A stretch of DNA of 64,000 bases from Jaltomata sinuosa (taxonomy: Eukaryota; Streptophyta; Magnoliopsida; Solanales; Solanaceae): the NCBI GenBank assembly GCA_003996215.1, contig QJPP01003554.1, positions 124,001 to 188,000 of the forward strand, in the 5' to 3' direction. The notes under the pieces are model-generated. The model was not told the DNA's origin. It searched no databases and was given only the letters and a program-made list of their open reading frames with translations. The position numbers and the translations under genes are program-made. Shown here one piece after another: positions 1 to 11,976 of this stretch (its first letter is position 1; every line of letters starts with the position of its first letter).

Positions 1-1520
1 GTTGAGGACGGAAAGAAGGAATTGGCCAAGGATGTTCATTGAATTTCTCGGTTAGGAGTTCACCTTATGGAATCGATAGAAGGTGGTGTTATTGTTCAGA
101 ATGGTTCTGAATGTTCTTTGGTAGCTAAAGTGAAAGAAAAGCAAGACAATGATCATAATTTGCACCAGTTTAAGGGTGTAGTCCATCAATATAGGGTAGA
201 GGTTTTATCCCAAGGGGGAGATGGTGTGCTTCAATATTAGGGTTGACTGTGTGTTCTTGATATAGATGGGTTGAGATAAAAGATTTTGACAGAGGCTCAT
301 ACCTCCAGATATTCTATTCACCCCGGTGCCACAAAGATGTACCGTGATCTACGGAAAGCCTATTGGTGGAATGACATTAAGAGAGACATAGTAGGTTTTG
401 TGGCTAAGTGTCCCAACTGTCAACAAGTGAAAGTAGAGCATCAGCAACCGAGTGGTATGACTCAGGATATTGATCTTCCTACTTGGAAGTGGGAAGCGAT
501 CAATATGGACTTCATTACTAGTTTGCCTCGTACTCGAAGGCAACATGATTCTATTTGGGTGATTGTCGATCGGATGACTAAGTCATCCCACTTTTTGGCT
601 GTTAAGACTACAGATTCAGCAGAGGATTATGCCAGACTCTACATTTGGGAGATAGTCTGATTGTATGGTGTTCCATTGTCTATCATCTTTGATAGGGGTA
701 CTCAGTTTACCTCCTAGTTTTGGAAGTCATTTCAAAAAGGTGTTAGTACTCAGGTTAAGCTAAGCACAACTTTTCACCCCAGACGAATGGCTAGGCAGAG
801 CGTACTATTCATACTTTGGAGGATATGTTGAGATCTTGTGTGATTTATTTCAAGGGTAATTGGGATGATCACTAAACTCTTATCGAGTTTGCCTACAACA
901 ACAACTTTCATTCTAGCATCTAGATGGCTTCTTATAAGGAACTTTATGGTCAGAGGTGTAGATCTCCTATTGGTTGGTTTGAGGTAGGTGAGGTAGCTTT
1001 GATTGGTCAAAATTTAGTCCATGAGACTATGAAAATGGTTCAAATCATTAGGGAGAGGTTGAAGACCTCTTGGAGTCGACATAAATCATATGCGGATGTG
1101 AGGAGAAGAGAGTTGGAGTTTGAGGTTGATGATTAGGTATTTCTGAAGGTGTCACCCATGAAGGGTGTGATTAGATTTGGCAAGAAATGGAAACTTAGTC
1201 CCCACTATGTAGGTCCTTATCGGATTCTGAGGAGAGTTAGTAGTGTTGCTTATGAGTTGGATTTGCCAATAGATTTAGAAGTGGTTCATCCAGTTTTCCA
1301 TGTTTCCTTGGAAGATGTGAGTATCAAGGATAACCTTACTTATGAAAAAGTTCCCTTAGAGATTCTTGATGGTGAGATTCGAAGGTTGAGAAATAAAGAA
1401 GTCGCTTCGGTAAAGGTCCTTTGGAGGAATCAACTAGTTGAGGGGGCTACTTGGGAAGCAGAAGCAACCATGAAAGCCAAGTACCCTCATCTATTTCCTT
1501 CCGATCCAATTTCAGCTTGA
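1..1520 (+). pseudogene. Chromovirus pol 3' part: RNase H tail, integrase, chromodomain (element E1)
   Basis: Ty3/gypsy integrase inserts retroelement cDNA and the C-terminal chromodomain guides it to chromatin. Translation shows the RNase H-integrase linker, a zinc-binding HHCC region (YSIHPG near nt 313, CPNC near 412), the integrase core with INMDF (near 505) and FDRGTQ (near 690), and after a frameshift near 780 the E of QAERT. A GPY-type region and a chromodomain ending near 1500 (VEGATWEAE) follow. In-frame stops lie at 40, 238, 244, 277, 658, 715, 792, 873, 921 and 1134. About 14 residues are missing near 1310 compared with the sister copy E2, where FHISL is followed by LKKHVGDP. The window cuts off the 5' part. 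The family is certain; the Tekay/Del-like clade is inferred from the chromodomain and gag style of the sister element. Confidence 0.95.
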
Positions 1521-1737
1521 GGTATTAGTTTCCCTTCTTAGTAGGCCCCACTGATTCTATTCCATCAGTTTCCCTCATGATCCTAGCATGCATTCATGTT
1601 TTCTGAAGTTAGTTCAGTTATGTTTTATGATAAAATGCTAAGTTTTAATATTTATCCTTGAGTTGCATGTCTTGTTATTTGGTTGGGCTGTATTCTCTCC
1701 AGTTTTCCTTTCTTAGTCTTCATTCGGGGATGAATGA

Positions 1738-1754
1738 TCCCAAGGGGGAGATAT
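1738..1754 (+). promoter_or_regulatory. Polypurine tract of E1
   Basis: The purine-rich run CCCAAGGGGGAGATAT lies directly before the LTR start TGTAACACCCC. It is the expected primer for plus-strand DNA synthesis. The same arrangement is seen on the other strand in E2 at 4736-4755. Confidence 0.85.
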
Positions 1755-3312
1755 TGTAACACCCCAGAATTTCAAATCAGTGGTCAAACTTAGAACTCCA
1801 AATTTTTTGCAGTTGTTGGTCGCCACGGGTAGCCACCATGGGAGTCGGAGCTTCAACGGGTCATGGGGAATGCTGTGGAAAGCTTCCAGTTGATCCTGAG
1901 CCAAGTCCTCTCCACCTGATGGGTGATCACGATGGGCATTGCAGGTGTGATGGCCCATGGGAACCTATCTTTGAGATCTTTCAGCAGCTTTGCTCCAACT
2001 TTCCTGTACCCCGACGGGCTACGCCACGAGCATTGTGACTATGATGGCCTATGGGACCGCATCGTCAAAAACCTCTGATTCCTAGAATTTCAGTCCCTCC
2101 CTCTAACGCCTTGGCCGATGGGCCATTGTAGGCATGACGCCCGTCGGGCAGCCCATGAGGCGAAGAACTTCCTGCAGCTTCCTATTTTTAAGTCAGGGGT
2201 AAATTGGTCTTTTACCATATTCTCTAACTCCTAAGTGAGGTCGTTTTGACCATTTTTAGTAGGGTTTTATCCCCTAATAGCTAAGCTCTTCTCATTATAA
2301 GTCATTTTATTTCAAAAGAAGAAAGGGTTCCTCTTCTCTCCAAGATCAAGCATACATTCCTTTTCATCTTAAGATCAAGATAGCTTCAATAAGGTATGTG
2401 GGTATTCGATAAGGGATTCCTTTCACCCTTATGCCCAAAACCCATGACTTCTACTTTGATTTATGGATTTGTGAAATTACGGTTCTTATCGAATTTGGGG
2501 AAAACTTATGGGTTCAGTTTTAACGCTTTAATTCATGGTTTCTCATTCAGTACCCATGTTTTATTTAAGGTTTCTTAATTGATTTCAAAAGACAATGCAT
2601 TAAAGATGATTTCTAGCATGATTTCAAGAGAAAATTTGCATGTTTATATAACATGGCCTTATGTATTTATGAAAGTGCATGCCAAATTCTTCAAGTTATG
2701 GATTCAGAAAGAAAAATATGTTTTAAATTATGGCTATGCTAAGCTTCAAGAACTTATGATATGAGAATTGCATGACATCATATATGTCTTTATGCTTTTC
2801 AAACAGATTTGGCATCAGATATGCCACAAGTATATTATGAGCTATATGTATGTTTTGGGATTAGTATTTAACATCGAACGATGAGGGTTACCCAAGTCCA
2901 AAAACTATGTTGCCAGCGTAGGTTATGTATCGCCCGATGGGCTTATGAAAGTGGTTCCACTCTATGACATTATGGTGCCCTTGCCTTAGCGGGTCATAGG
3001 GCAGCTTTCCCAAATAGGGTTACATAGTTGGATTATGGTGGCCAGTACCTTGGCAGGGTTCGGGGCAACTTTGCTAACTAGGGTTATATAGTTAGATTCC
3101 ATGTAGCTCCCATGGTCTATTGTCAGTTATAAGAAACTCTCGTATAAATATTTTAAGTCTCGTTCTATGTTATCTTTTATCTTATGATTAAATTATGATA
3201 TTTCTTATGACTTCTCTTTTATGCAAGATCTCAGTTTCTACTATGTTTTAAGCACATTTAAAGTATGTTTTAACATGATTATGCATATCTCACATACTCG
3301 GTACATCCTATA
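1755..3312 (+). mobile_element. 3' LTR of E1, proximal part (split by E2)
   Basis: The LTR starts with TGTAACACCCC after the polypurine tract and continues at 11977-12411, giving about 1.99 kb once E2 is removed. It holds a GC-rich tract (about 1815-2170) with repeated gatgggcc/catggg-type words, a TATA-like CATTATAAGTC near 2293, a pyrimidine-rich stretch and a splice-donor-like AAGGTATGTG at 2391-2400. ORFs here (1838-2038, 2396-2764) look incidental. The 5-bp target copies CTATA/TTATA around E2 and homology to the E2 LTR across the break support continuity. Confidence 0.9.
3308..3312. repeat. Target site duplication of E2, left copy
   Basis: CTATA directly abuts the E2 LTR start. The right copy at 11977-11981 is TTATA, so four of five bases match. 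Confidence 0.7.
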
Positions 3313-4735
3313 TGTCACGACCCGAGGCTACCCCCTAGATGTAACATGGTGCTTAGTGTCACAATTGACCCCAAGCTAACCCATGGTCTGTCATATCTAA
3401 ACAATTTATGATCAAAACATATAATGTACAGAAGCTAAAAATAATTTAATATTTGAAGTGGGAAAGAGCCCAAAACATCTGAATGTGTAAAATATATATA
3501 GAGTATAGTGATGAATGAAAATACTAACAACTTAATAGCTGAATCTAGTCTATGTCTGAAAGCCTCTAACTGATACGAGTTGCTGGGACATGCCCCGAGC
3601 TAACTCTAATAATCTAAAACTGAAAAGTAAAGACTGAAAGTTGAGCTAAGCGTGATCTGGATGCTGAGTGCCTGAACCTACATCATAAAATGAACTAAAC
3701 ATCATATAAGTTGTAGCATCTAAATAGCAAGGAAATCTCTAAGGCTTATAAACCGTAGGTCTGAGTAGTCATGGAGAAACTGAAGAAACTGACTGAATTC
3801 TAAGGACCTAATGTGGGAAAGGAACCCACTAGAAAAATCCCACATACCTGGAGAAGAAACTACGGAGAAATCCTTTGGATTTTGGGGCTAAACTTGGAGA
3901 AAACCTCCGCTTGTTCTTGAGAGTAAAGTGTCGCCTCTTTCTCTTATTTTCTTTCTAAGTTTGATGATTTTAGGAAAATGGATGTTTTAGGTAGTTTTTG
4001 ACTAATTAATTAAGCTTAGGCTAGGCAAAATGACGTAGTTTAGTCCTTAAAAGAGAAAGGAAAAGTTTGGAGTACCCCTGGGAAATTTAAAAGAAATCTG
4101 CTAAAAATCACAACTCAGGGATCACGGCTTGGTTGACAAATCATAGTCCTACACACCGGACCATCAACTGAGTCATGGTCTTTTCCAAGAGTCTTAGGGG
4201 TTCTCTAATCTGAGTAAACCACGACTTCACAGGATGAACCGTGCTTCTTAATAACGGTTTGTCATGTGGCTCGTGGTTCTTGGGACTTTAGCTGTGGATG
4301 AGGATTCCATGAGTCAAAGGATGGACCATCATTCAGAAGTACGGTCTGTAGTCTAACTCGTGTTTACAGGGACAAGAATTAAGGGGCCTATGATATTTCT
4401 GATTCCACGAGTCCACAGGACAGACCGTGGTTCTAAATGATAGTTCTTCATATGACTCGTAGTTGCTGAGCCCTAAACTGATGTTCCTCTGATTAAGGGA
4501 AACCACGAGTGATAGGATGGTCTGTGGTCCTAGACTACGGCTCGTGTTCTGACTCATGGTCCTTGGGACTAGAACTGGGGGCCTACTGGAAAATGGGACT
4601 ACGGTTGAGACAACAGGCCGTGGTTCCAAACTATGGTCCATGATCTTAACCGTGGTTCCTAGAAACTTAAATTATTTTCTAAAAGTTTCCTATTGAGTAC
4701 AGTCCAGTAGTTGGTTCAGATCCTGGGGTGTTAAA
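3313..4735 (-). repeat. 3' LTR of E2, internally deleted
   Basis: On the plus strand it starts TGTCACGACCCGAGG and ends GGGGTGTTAAA, where the last bases have decayed from TTACA. At 1423 bp it is 793 bp shorter than its partner, through two internal deletions near 3640 and 3692. It keeps the repetitive ccgtggt/gactcgtgg tract at about 4090-4680 and the donor-like CCACATACCTGG near 3840 (reverse complement). Confidence 0.92.
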
Positions 4736-4755
4736 ATATCTCCCACTTGGGATCA
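4736..4755 (-). promoter_or_regulatory. Polypurine tract of E2
   Basis: The reverse complement of ATATCTCCCACTTGGGATC lies just inside the 3' LTR. It corresponds closely to the E1 tract at 1738-1754. Confidence 0.8.
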
Positions 4756-4959
4756 TTCATCCTCGAATGAAGACAAAACAAGATGAGTTTTGAAGGAAAG
4801 AGCTGCAATCCCTACCACTGAGTACTAGAAACCGATATCTAACTGAACTGAGTTCCACAAAAATGCAAATATGCTGAAATGCAAGAATAACTGATGGAAC
4901 AAGGTACTGAGACTGAATTACACAAGAGTAAACTGAGAGACTGGAGAGGAACTATTACC

Positions 4960-5373
4960 TCAAGCTGAAACTGAGTTGGAAGGAAAGAGGTGAGGGTACT
5001 TGGTCATCATAGCTACTTCTGTTTCCCAAGTAGTTCCCTCTACGGACTTATTCCTCCACAAAACTTTTACTGAAGCGACTTCCTTATTTCTCAACCTACG
5101 AACCTGATGGTCAAGAATCTCAACTGGAACCTCTTCATAAGTAAGGCTATCCTTCACAACCACACTCTCTAATAGAAAAAACGATGTCGGATCACCCACA
5201 TGCTTCTTCAACAAGGAAATGTGAAAGACTGGATGAACTGCTTCTAGTTCCACTGGCAAATCTAACTCATATGCCACATTACCAACCCTCTTTAGGTTTC
5301 TGTAAGGACCTACATATCTAGGATTGAGCTTTCTTTTCTTGCCAAATCTCATCACCCCTTTTATGGGTGACAC
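4960..5373 (-). pseudogene. E2 integrase C-terminus and chromodomain
   Basis: This 137-residue frame starts at SPIKGVMRFGKK, followed by GPYRNLKRVG (GPY/F-type motif), VHPVFHISLLKKHVGD and a chromodomain ending VEGTTWETEVAMMTKYP. It joins integrase to a chromodomain, the hallmark of chromoviruses. It lacks a start of its own because it is the end of pol. Stops and a frame change separate it from the upstream integrase core. The E1 copy lacks about 14 residues present here after FHISL. Confidence 0.93.
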
Positions 5374-6358
5374 TTTCAGTAAGACCCAATCATCAATCTA
5401 AAACTCTAAGTTCCTCCTCCTAACATTTTCATAGGACTTTTGACGACTCTGAGATATTTTCAATCTCTCTCTAATGAGCTGAACTTTCTCCATAGACTCA
5501 TAAACCAAATCTGACCCAATCAATGTTGTTTCACCTACTTCGAACCAACCAACCGGAGACCTATATCTATGCCTATAAAGTGCCTCAATGGGGACATCTG
5601 AAAGCTGGAATGGAAATTGTTATTATAAGAGAACTATAGAGGTAGGTGATCATCCCAACTACCTTTGAAATCGATCACGCAAGCTCTCAACATATCCTCT
5701 AAGGTCTGAATGGTACGCTTTGCCTGACTATCTATCTGCGGATGAAATATTGTACTGAGATTCACCTGAGTACCAAGACCTTTCTAAAATGATCTCCAGA
5801 AATGGGATGTAAACTGGGGACCTCTATCTGAGATGATAGACAAGGGAACCCCATGCATCTTGACTATCTCGTTGATGTAGAGTTTGGCATAGTCCTCCGC
5901 TGAATCTATAGTCTTGACAGCCAAAAAGTGAGCTGACTTAGTAACTTGTCCACTATCACCCAAATGGAATCGTGCTGTCTGCTAGTACGAGGTAAACTCG
6001 TAATGAAATCCATGTTGATCACCTCCCACTTCCAAGTAGGAATGCTAATATCTTGAGTCACACCTCTTGGTTTCTGATGTTCTACTTTCACCTGCTGACA
6101 GTTAGGACACTTAGCCACAAAATCTGCGATGTCCCTCTTCATGTCGTTCCACCAATAGACTTCTCATAGATCATGGTACATCTTAGTGGCACTAGGATGA
6201 ATAGAGTACCTAGAATTATAGGCTTCTATAAGGAACTGCTGCCTCAACTTACCCACGTCAAGTACACATAAACGGTCCTGGTAGTGAAGCATACCATCTC
6301 CCCTTTGGGAGAAAACTTCTACTCTCTGTTGATGAACTGCACATTTAAACTGAAGCAA
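5374..6358 (-). pseudogene. E2 integrase zinc-binding domain and catalytic core
   Basis: From right to left the minus strand encodes the integrase N-terminus (YSIHPSATKMYHD, stop near 6166, then WWNDMKRD and CPNCQQVKVEH) and the core beginning WKWEVINMDFITSLP. A frameshift follows the IWVIVD segment near 5940. The region with the second catalytic aspartate (5820-5850) and the HPQ-type segment (5740-5760) is readable only in shifted frames. Product is certain, function lost. Confidence 0.9.
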
Positions 6359-6373
6359 TATGGGTTCACTGTC

Positions 6374-6745
6374 CTAGTTTTCTTTAACCTCTGCTACCAA
6401 TAAAGATTCTGACCCATTCTGGACTATCACACCACCATTTGTCGTGTCCATAAGGCAAACTCCTAAACGAGCCATCCTATGAATATCTCTAGCTAGTTCT
6501 TTCCTCTCTTCTTCAATATGTGACACACTACCCATGGACGGTCTGCTGAGGGCATCAACCACTATATTGCCCTTACCCATATGGTAGAGCACATTCATAT
6601 CATAGTATTTGAGGAACTCAAGCCACCTTCTCTGACAAAGATTCAACTCTTTCTGGGTGAACACATACTGTAGGCTCTTATGATCTGTGAACACATCAAC
6701 ATGAATACCATACAAGTAGTGTCTCCAGATCTTCAAGGCAAACAC
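6374..6745 (-). pseudogene. E2 RNase H and linker
   Basis: The frame contains FALKIWRHYLYG, VFTDHKSLQYVFTQKELNLRQR-like sequence (here NLCQRRW) and VVDALSRP. These are the conserved end of the Ty3/gypsy RNase H with the FTDH and DALSR aspartates. The linker to integrase follows (ELARDIHRMARLG, closely matched in E1 at nt 20-60). RNase H removes the RNA strand during reverse transcription. The frame ends at a stop near 6374. Confidence 0.92.
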
Positions 6746-7974
6746 GATAGCTGCAAGCTTGAGATCATGAGTCGGGTATTTCTTCTAATGAGATTTAAGA
6801 TGTCTGGAGGCATAGGCTATGACCTTACCCTGCTGCATCAAAACACAACCCAGGCTGACCCTGGATACATCGCAATAAACAACGAAGCCATATGAACCCT
6901 CTGGTAGAGTCAAGATGAGAGTCGTAGTCAATATATTCTTCAACTCTAGGAAACTCTTATCACACTTGTCTGACCACTAAAACTTGATCTTCTTATTAGT
7001 CAACTTGGTTAATGTGGTAGCTATGAATGAAAATCCTTCGACAAACATACTATAGTAACCGGCTAAACCCAAGAAACTTCTGTTGTCTATCAGCGAGGTG
7101 GGTCTGGGCCAGTTCTTTACTGCCTAAATATTCTAAGAATCAACTTGGATGCCTTCACTAGACACCACATGACCAAGAAAAACAACTGATTTCAACAAGA
7201 ACTCCTACTTACTAAACTTAGCGAATAGCTGGCAATCCTTGAGAGTTTGCAGAACAACCCTCAGATGAGTCACATGCTCATTCTCATTCCAAGAATATAT
7301 GAGAATATCATCAATGAAGAAAATTATGAACAAGTCCAAATACTGTTTGAATACCCTTTTCATTAAGTCCATGAAAGCTGCTGGAGCATTGGTTAGTCCA
7401 AAAGATATAATAACAAATTTGTAGTGACCATACCAAGTCTTGAAGGCGATCTTCGAGATGTCACTATCTCTGACTCTTAGCTGATGATAGCCAGATCTGA
7501 GGTCTATCTTAGAAAAGCAACTAGCACCCTGAAGTTGGGATGTGATATTTATTCTTGATTGTGACTTTGTTCAACTGACGATATTCGATGCACATCCTTA
7601 GAGAATCATCTTTCTTACGCACAAAGAGAACTGTAGCACCCCATGGAGAGATACTGGGTCTGATAAAGCCCTTATTTCAGAAGGTCTATCAACTGTTCTT
7701 TCAATTCCATAAGCTCAGCTGGAGCCATTCTATAAGGAGGAATCAAAATAGGCTGGGTATCTAGAAAGAGATCTGTTCTAAAGTCAATTTCCCTTTCAGG
7801 AGGAACTCCAGGAAGATCTTCTAGAAACACTTTTGGGAACTCGCTCACCATTAGTAATGACTCAAGAGTTGGGGTTTCAGAGTTGGAATCCTTAACCCGA
7901 ACATAGTGATAGATATACCCTTTGGAAATCATTTTTCTAGACTTAAGGTAAGAGATGAATCGACCTACATGCAC
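6746..7974 (-). pseudogene. E2 reverse transcriptase
   Basis: The N-terminal linker is open at 7974-7672 (LESLLMVSEFPKVFLEDLPG, then PPYRMAPAELMELKEQL). After a stop and frame change the core can be read on the minus strand: YRQLNKVTIKN, FSKIDLRSGYHQLRV, LTNAPAAFMDLM and the catalytic FIDDILIYS at about 7298-7324, then VFLGHVVSSEGI. Several stops interrupt it, for example after LFAKFSK near 7207. The domain order is that of Ty3/gypsy. The polymerase is clearly dead. Confidence 0.93.
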
Positions 7975-8016
7975 TGAGGTACTACCCTTCTATTCTAAGA
8001 CTGACTCGTTTGGAAA

Positions 8017-8349
8017 CTAGAACCGAACGATCCTAGTTCTACAATCAACTAAGGCATAATAGGAATGTAACCAATACATGCCTAGAATAATATTGAAGCC
8101 AGTCATTTCTAATTCTACTAAATCGACTGAGGTTACTTTTTGGGAAACTGTGACAGGGCAATTTCTGTATACCCATCTGGCTATAACTGGGTCACCAATT
8201 GGAGTAAAGACTGAGAAGGGTTCTAGGAGGATTTCAGGACTGACACCAAAATTTACTGCTATATAGGGAGTTACAAAGAAAAGTGTAGCCCCAGGGTCTA
8301 ACAATGCATAAAAATATAAATGGAAGACTTGTAACATACCCGTGACCAT
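8017..8349 (-). pseudogene. E2 aspartic protease
   Basis: Retropepsin-like protease cleaves the Gag-Pol precursor. The active-site motif reads ALLDPGATLFFVTP, with D-x-G kept as DPGA. Downstream FTPIGDPVIARWVY and ILGMYWLHSYYALVDC match the flap and the usual ILGMDWL segment, here with MYW in place of MDW. The frame opens at 8349 without a true start because it is part of a longer gag-pol reading frame. Confidence 0.9.
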
Positions 8350-8478
8350 ATCAGGAGAATCTTCCTAGTCCTGTTGAGTCTGAAGGGCATACAACCTATT
8401 TTGGCGCTGACCACCACCTGTATCGAATGAGGCACCTTGTTGAGTAGGGAGACCCACTGGAGCTGCTGTAGAACTGGC

Positions 8479-9542
8479 CTAATTCTGTGAATGAGTGTCT
8501 CTGCCTTTCTGAGAATTCACTGGGCACTCCTTCATTCTGTGTCCTGGCTTGCCACAACCAAAGAAATTTCCACTACCTGACATGCACTCACCCTGGTAGT
8601 TTGTACCACACTTTTTACACACTAGATGAGTGCGCCCGCTAGTAACTGTACCTTGGGACTTAGAGCCTGGCACTCTATCCCATTTATCCTATCTGAATTT
8701 AGGCATAGGGGCACTAGCAGAAGATGGAGTTGGAGCTGAAGACTTCTGACAAATTTGAGAGTGATTACCACCCTCTGACTTCTATTGAGAGTAGTTAAAA
8801 TCACTTTTTCTGGCTCTCTTACTATCTTCTCCCCTCTCTTTGATTTTCTCTTCCTTAATCTGCTGAGCATAAGTAACCAATGTGGAGAAATCCATCTCCT
8901 TAATCATCATAGCAGTCTTGCACTCTTTGACCACCTCATCTGACACACCAGATACAAACTTGATCATACAGGCCCTAGTGTCAGCTACTAGCATTGGAGC
9001 ATACTTAGACAACTAAGTGAACTTGAGAGCATAATCCTTCACACTCATGTCATCCTTCTTCAGGTTGATGAACTCTTGGAGCTTGGCTTCCCTGAGCTCA
9101 AATGGGAAGAACCTGTCCAAAAATGCAGTCTTGAACTGGTTCCAATCCACTGGACCTGCATGTTCACAACGAGACTCCTTTCATTGCTAATACCAAGTAT
9201 AAGCCACTCCTTTCAACTAGTAGGTAGACAAATTTGCACTCTCGACCAGAGTGACTCCCATAATATCTGTGACCTTTCGAATATCATCAATAAACTATTG
9301 TGGATCCTCTTCTGATTAGACCCATGAAATTTCATAGGGTTCATCCTAGTGAAGTCCCAGATTCTAGCTGCAATAGTGTTAGCCTGAGGTGGAGCTGGTG
9401 CCACAGCCTGCTGATTGAAATAAGTTGTCATGGCCTGGGCAAGCACTTGGAATGCAGCCCTGAATTCAGCATGTGTGACTTGCTTATTAAATTGGTCTAC
9501 TGGAGCTGGCTGAATCCTAGAGTTAGCTCTTCTGGGAGGTAT
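8479..9542 (-). pseudogene. E2 gag with zinc knuckle
   Basis: Gag forms the virus-like particle. The N-terminus (IPPRRANSR, 9542 leftwards) begins with ATA where ATG would stand, a single G-to-A change. QVTHAEFRAAFQVLAQAM and DFTRMNPMKFHGS follow, and the retrotransposon gag core continues at 9012-8782 (SKYAPMLVADTRACM, VVKECKTAMMIKEMD). The C-terminus has CKKCG and a zinc knuckle GCGKPGHRMKEC in which the first cysteine appears to be phenylalanine. The reading shifts frame at least twice. A pyrimidine-rich CAG ends at 9548, five bases before the start. Confidence 0.9.
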
Positions 9543-9738
9543 TTTCACTGAAATTCAAAGAGTACAAGTTAGAAGGAGATTAAATAGTGTTCATACTCTA
9601 TAGCATGAGGTGGAAAAGAAAGAAGGGAAGTTGTTCCTAATGACATCTCATAGCTCCTCCCCCATGAGTGTGGCGCGCTTCACACCCATGAAGAAGACTC
9701 TACTTTATGCGACTTTCAGACACCCTAAGACACTTAAA

Positions 9739-9756
9739 CCTGATGATTTGATACCA
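9739..9756 (-). promoter_or_regulatory. Primer binding site of E2 (tRNA-iMet type)
   Basis: On the minus strand TGGTATCAAATCATCAGG follows the 5' LTR after 4 bases. The 3' end of plant initiator tRNA-Met pairs with TGGTATCAGAGCC, so the first eight bases match and the rest have drifted. Confidence 0.75.
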
Positions 9757-9760
9757 AGTT

Positions 9761-11976
9761 TGTCACGATCCGAGGCTACCCCCTAGACATAACATGGTGC
9801 TTAGTGTCACAAGTGACCCCAAGCTAACCCACGGTCTGGCATATCTAAATAATTTATGATGAAAACATATATTGTGCGGAAGCTAAAAATAGTTTAATAT
9901 TTGAAGTGGGAAAGAGCCCAAAACATCTGAATGTCTAAAATATATATAGGGTATAGTGATGACTGAAAACAACACTAACAACTCAATAGATGAATCTAGT
10001 CTATGTTTGAAAGTCTCTAACTGATACGAGTTGCTAGGACATGCCCCCAACTAACTCTAATAATCTGAAACAGAAAAGTAAAGACTGAAAAGTAAAGAAT
10101 GTTTATCATACTCGAACTATGAGAACTCACCACTGAAGTTGCTGGGTATGGGCTGAAAGTCGAGCTAAGCGTGTTTTGGATGCTGAGCGTCTGAACCTAC
10201 ATCATAAAATGATGTAGCACAAAAGTATGCGTCAGTACTTTGAATGTACTGAGCATGCGAGATATGTGCTAAGCTAAACAATACAAGGGCTAAACATGGA
10301 AATATGTATACTGAAGCATAAACTGAGAAGTAAGTTGAGATGAAATGACCGAATAAATATCATGAGTATATAGCATGCTGAGCTGAATAAATGAATATAA
10401 GGTAAATGCAACATGAGTCTGACTGTGGGAGATACTATTAAAAGACATACCCCAAGCTGAGCTAACTATGGGGCCAACTTGTAACCTTGGATAGAAGGGT
10501 GTTCATACCTTGCCAAGGGTACGAACAAGTCTGATGTGGATCTACTAACTGATGTCCATAAGGGAAAAGGGTGTCAAGCCTAATCTGATGGGTGACCCCT
10601 TTATAACCTACGGTGGTGCCGTAATTTTGAGACTTAGGGATTGCTGCTAAAGGTCTCAGCCTAAACTGGTGGGTGAGCCTTCATACTTTCATCCGCTTGG
10701 TGCTAAGTTCACTCCCAACTAAATATAAAGCTAAAAATGCAACTTTCATACTGGATAGCTCAGAACATTGATATAATCTGAGAATGCAACATACATATAC
10801 TGAAAGATATGGCATTCGAATTCTAAAACATGATTGTCTGACTAATTTGCCTAGCAAGTATAATTTATGAGATGCTGAAATTAACACAAGCTAGGGTTTT
10901 TGAGTTCTATATATGAAACTATGCTAACTCTCCGAGAAACATGAACTAAACATCATATAAGTTGTAGCATTTGAATAGAAAGGAAATCTGTAAGGCTTAT
11001 AAACCCTAGTTCTGAGTAGTCACGGAGAAACTGAAGGAATTCTAGGGACCTAATGTGTGAAAGGAACCCACTAGAGAAATCCCACATACCTGGAGAAGAA
11101 ACTACGGATAAATCCTTTGGATTTTAGGGCTAAACTTGGAGAAGAACTCCGCTTGTTCTTGAGAGTAAAGTGTCGCCTCTTTCTCTTCTTTTCTTTCTAA
11201 GTCTGATGATTTTAGGAGAATGGATATTTTATGTAGTTTTCAACTAATTAATTAGGCTTAGGCTAGGCAAAACGACGTAGCTTAGGCCTTAAAAGATAAA
11301 GGAAAAGTCCAGAGTACCCCTGGGAAATTTAAAAGAACTCTGCTGAAAATTGTAACTCATGGATCACGGCTTGGTTGACGGACCGTAGTCCTGGACGATG
11401 GACCATCAAATGAGTCATGGTCCTTTCCAAGAGTTTTGGGGGTTCTCTGATCTAAATAAAATATGACTCCACAGGACGTACCATGCTTCTGAACAACAGT
11501 TCGTCATGTGCCTCGTGGTTCCTGGGGCTTTAGCTGAGGATGAGGATTTCACTAGTCAAAAGATAGACCATCGTTCAGAAGTACGGTCCGTAGTCTGACT
11601 CGTGGTTTCAGGGACAAGAACTAAGGGGCCTCTGATGTTACTGATTCCACGAATCCACATGATGGACCATGGTTCTAAATGACGGTTCGTCGTATGACTC
11701 GTGGTTGTTGAGCCCTAAACTGATGATCCTCTGATTAAGGGAAACCACGAGTGACAAGATGGTTCGTGGTCGTGTAATACATCTCGTGGTCTAACTTATG
11801 GTCCCTGGGACTTGAACTAGGGGCCTACTAGAAAATGGGATTACAGTTAAGACGACGGACCATGGTTCTAAACTACAGTCCGTGATCATAACCGTGGTTC
11901 CTAGAAACTTTAATTTTTTTCTAAAATTTTCCTATTGAGTACAGTCAGTAGCTTGTTCAGATCTTGGGGTGTTACA
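9761..11976 (-). repeat. 5' LTR of E2
   Basis: This 2216-bp LTR starts (plus strand) TGTCACGATCCGAGG and ends GGGGTGTTACA. On the coding strand U3 holds a repetitive tract at about 11890-11350, built of gaccgtggt, cgtggttcc and gactcgtgg words in units of roughly 100 bp. A pyrimidine-rich leader follows, with a donor-like CAG|GTATGTGG at about 11082-11093. It contains two segments (about 10091-10158 and 10213-10944) missing from the other LTR. The ORF at 10681-10887 is incidental. Confidence 0.93.

Larger units (their letters stand above)
3313..11976 (-). mobile_element. Complete but decayed minus-strand chromovirus E2 nested in the E1 LTR
   Basis: The element has two LTRs (9761-11976 as 5' LTR, 3313-4735 as 3' LTR), a tRNA-iMet-type primer site, gag, protease, RT, RNase H, integrase, chromodomain and polypurine tract in Ty3/gypsy order on the minus strand, 8664 bp in all. 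It sits in the E1 LTR with a near-perfect 5-bp target duplication. All coding regions carry stops or frameshifts. Its protein and LTR ends resemble E1, so the two belong to the same or sister families. Confidence 0.95.
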
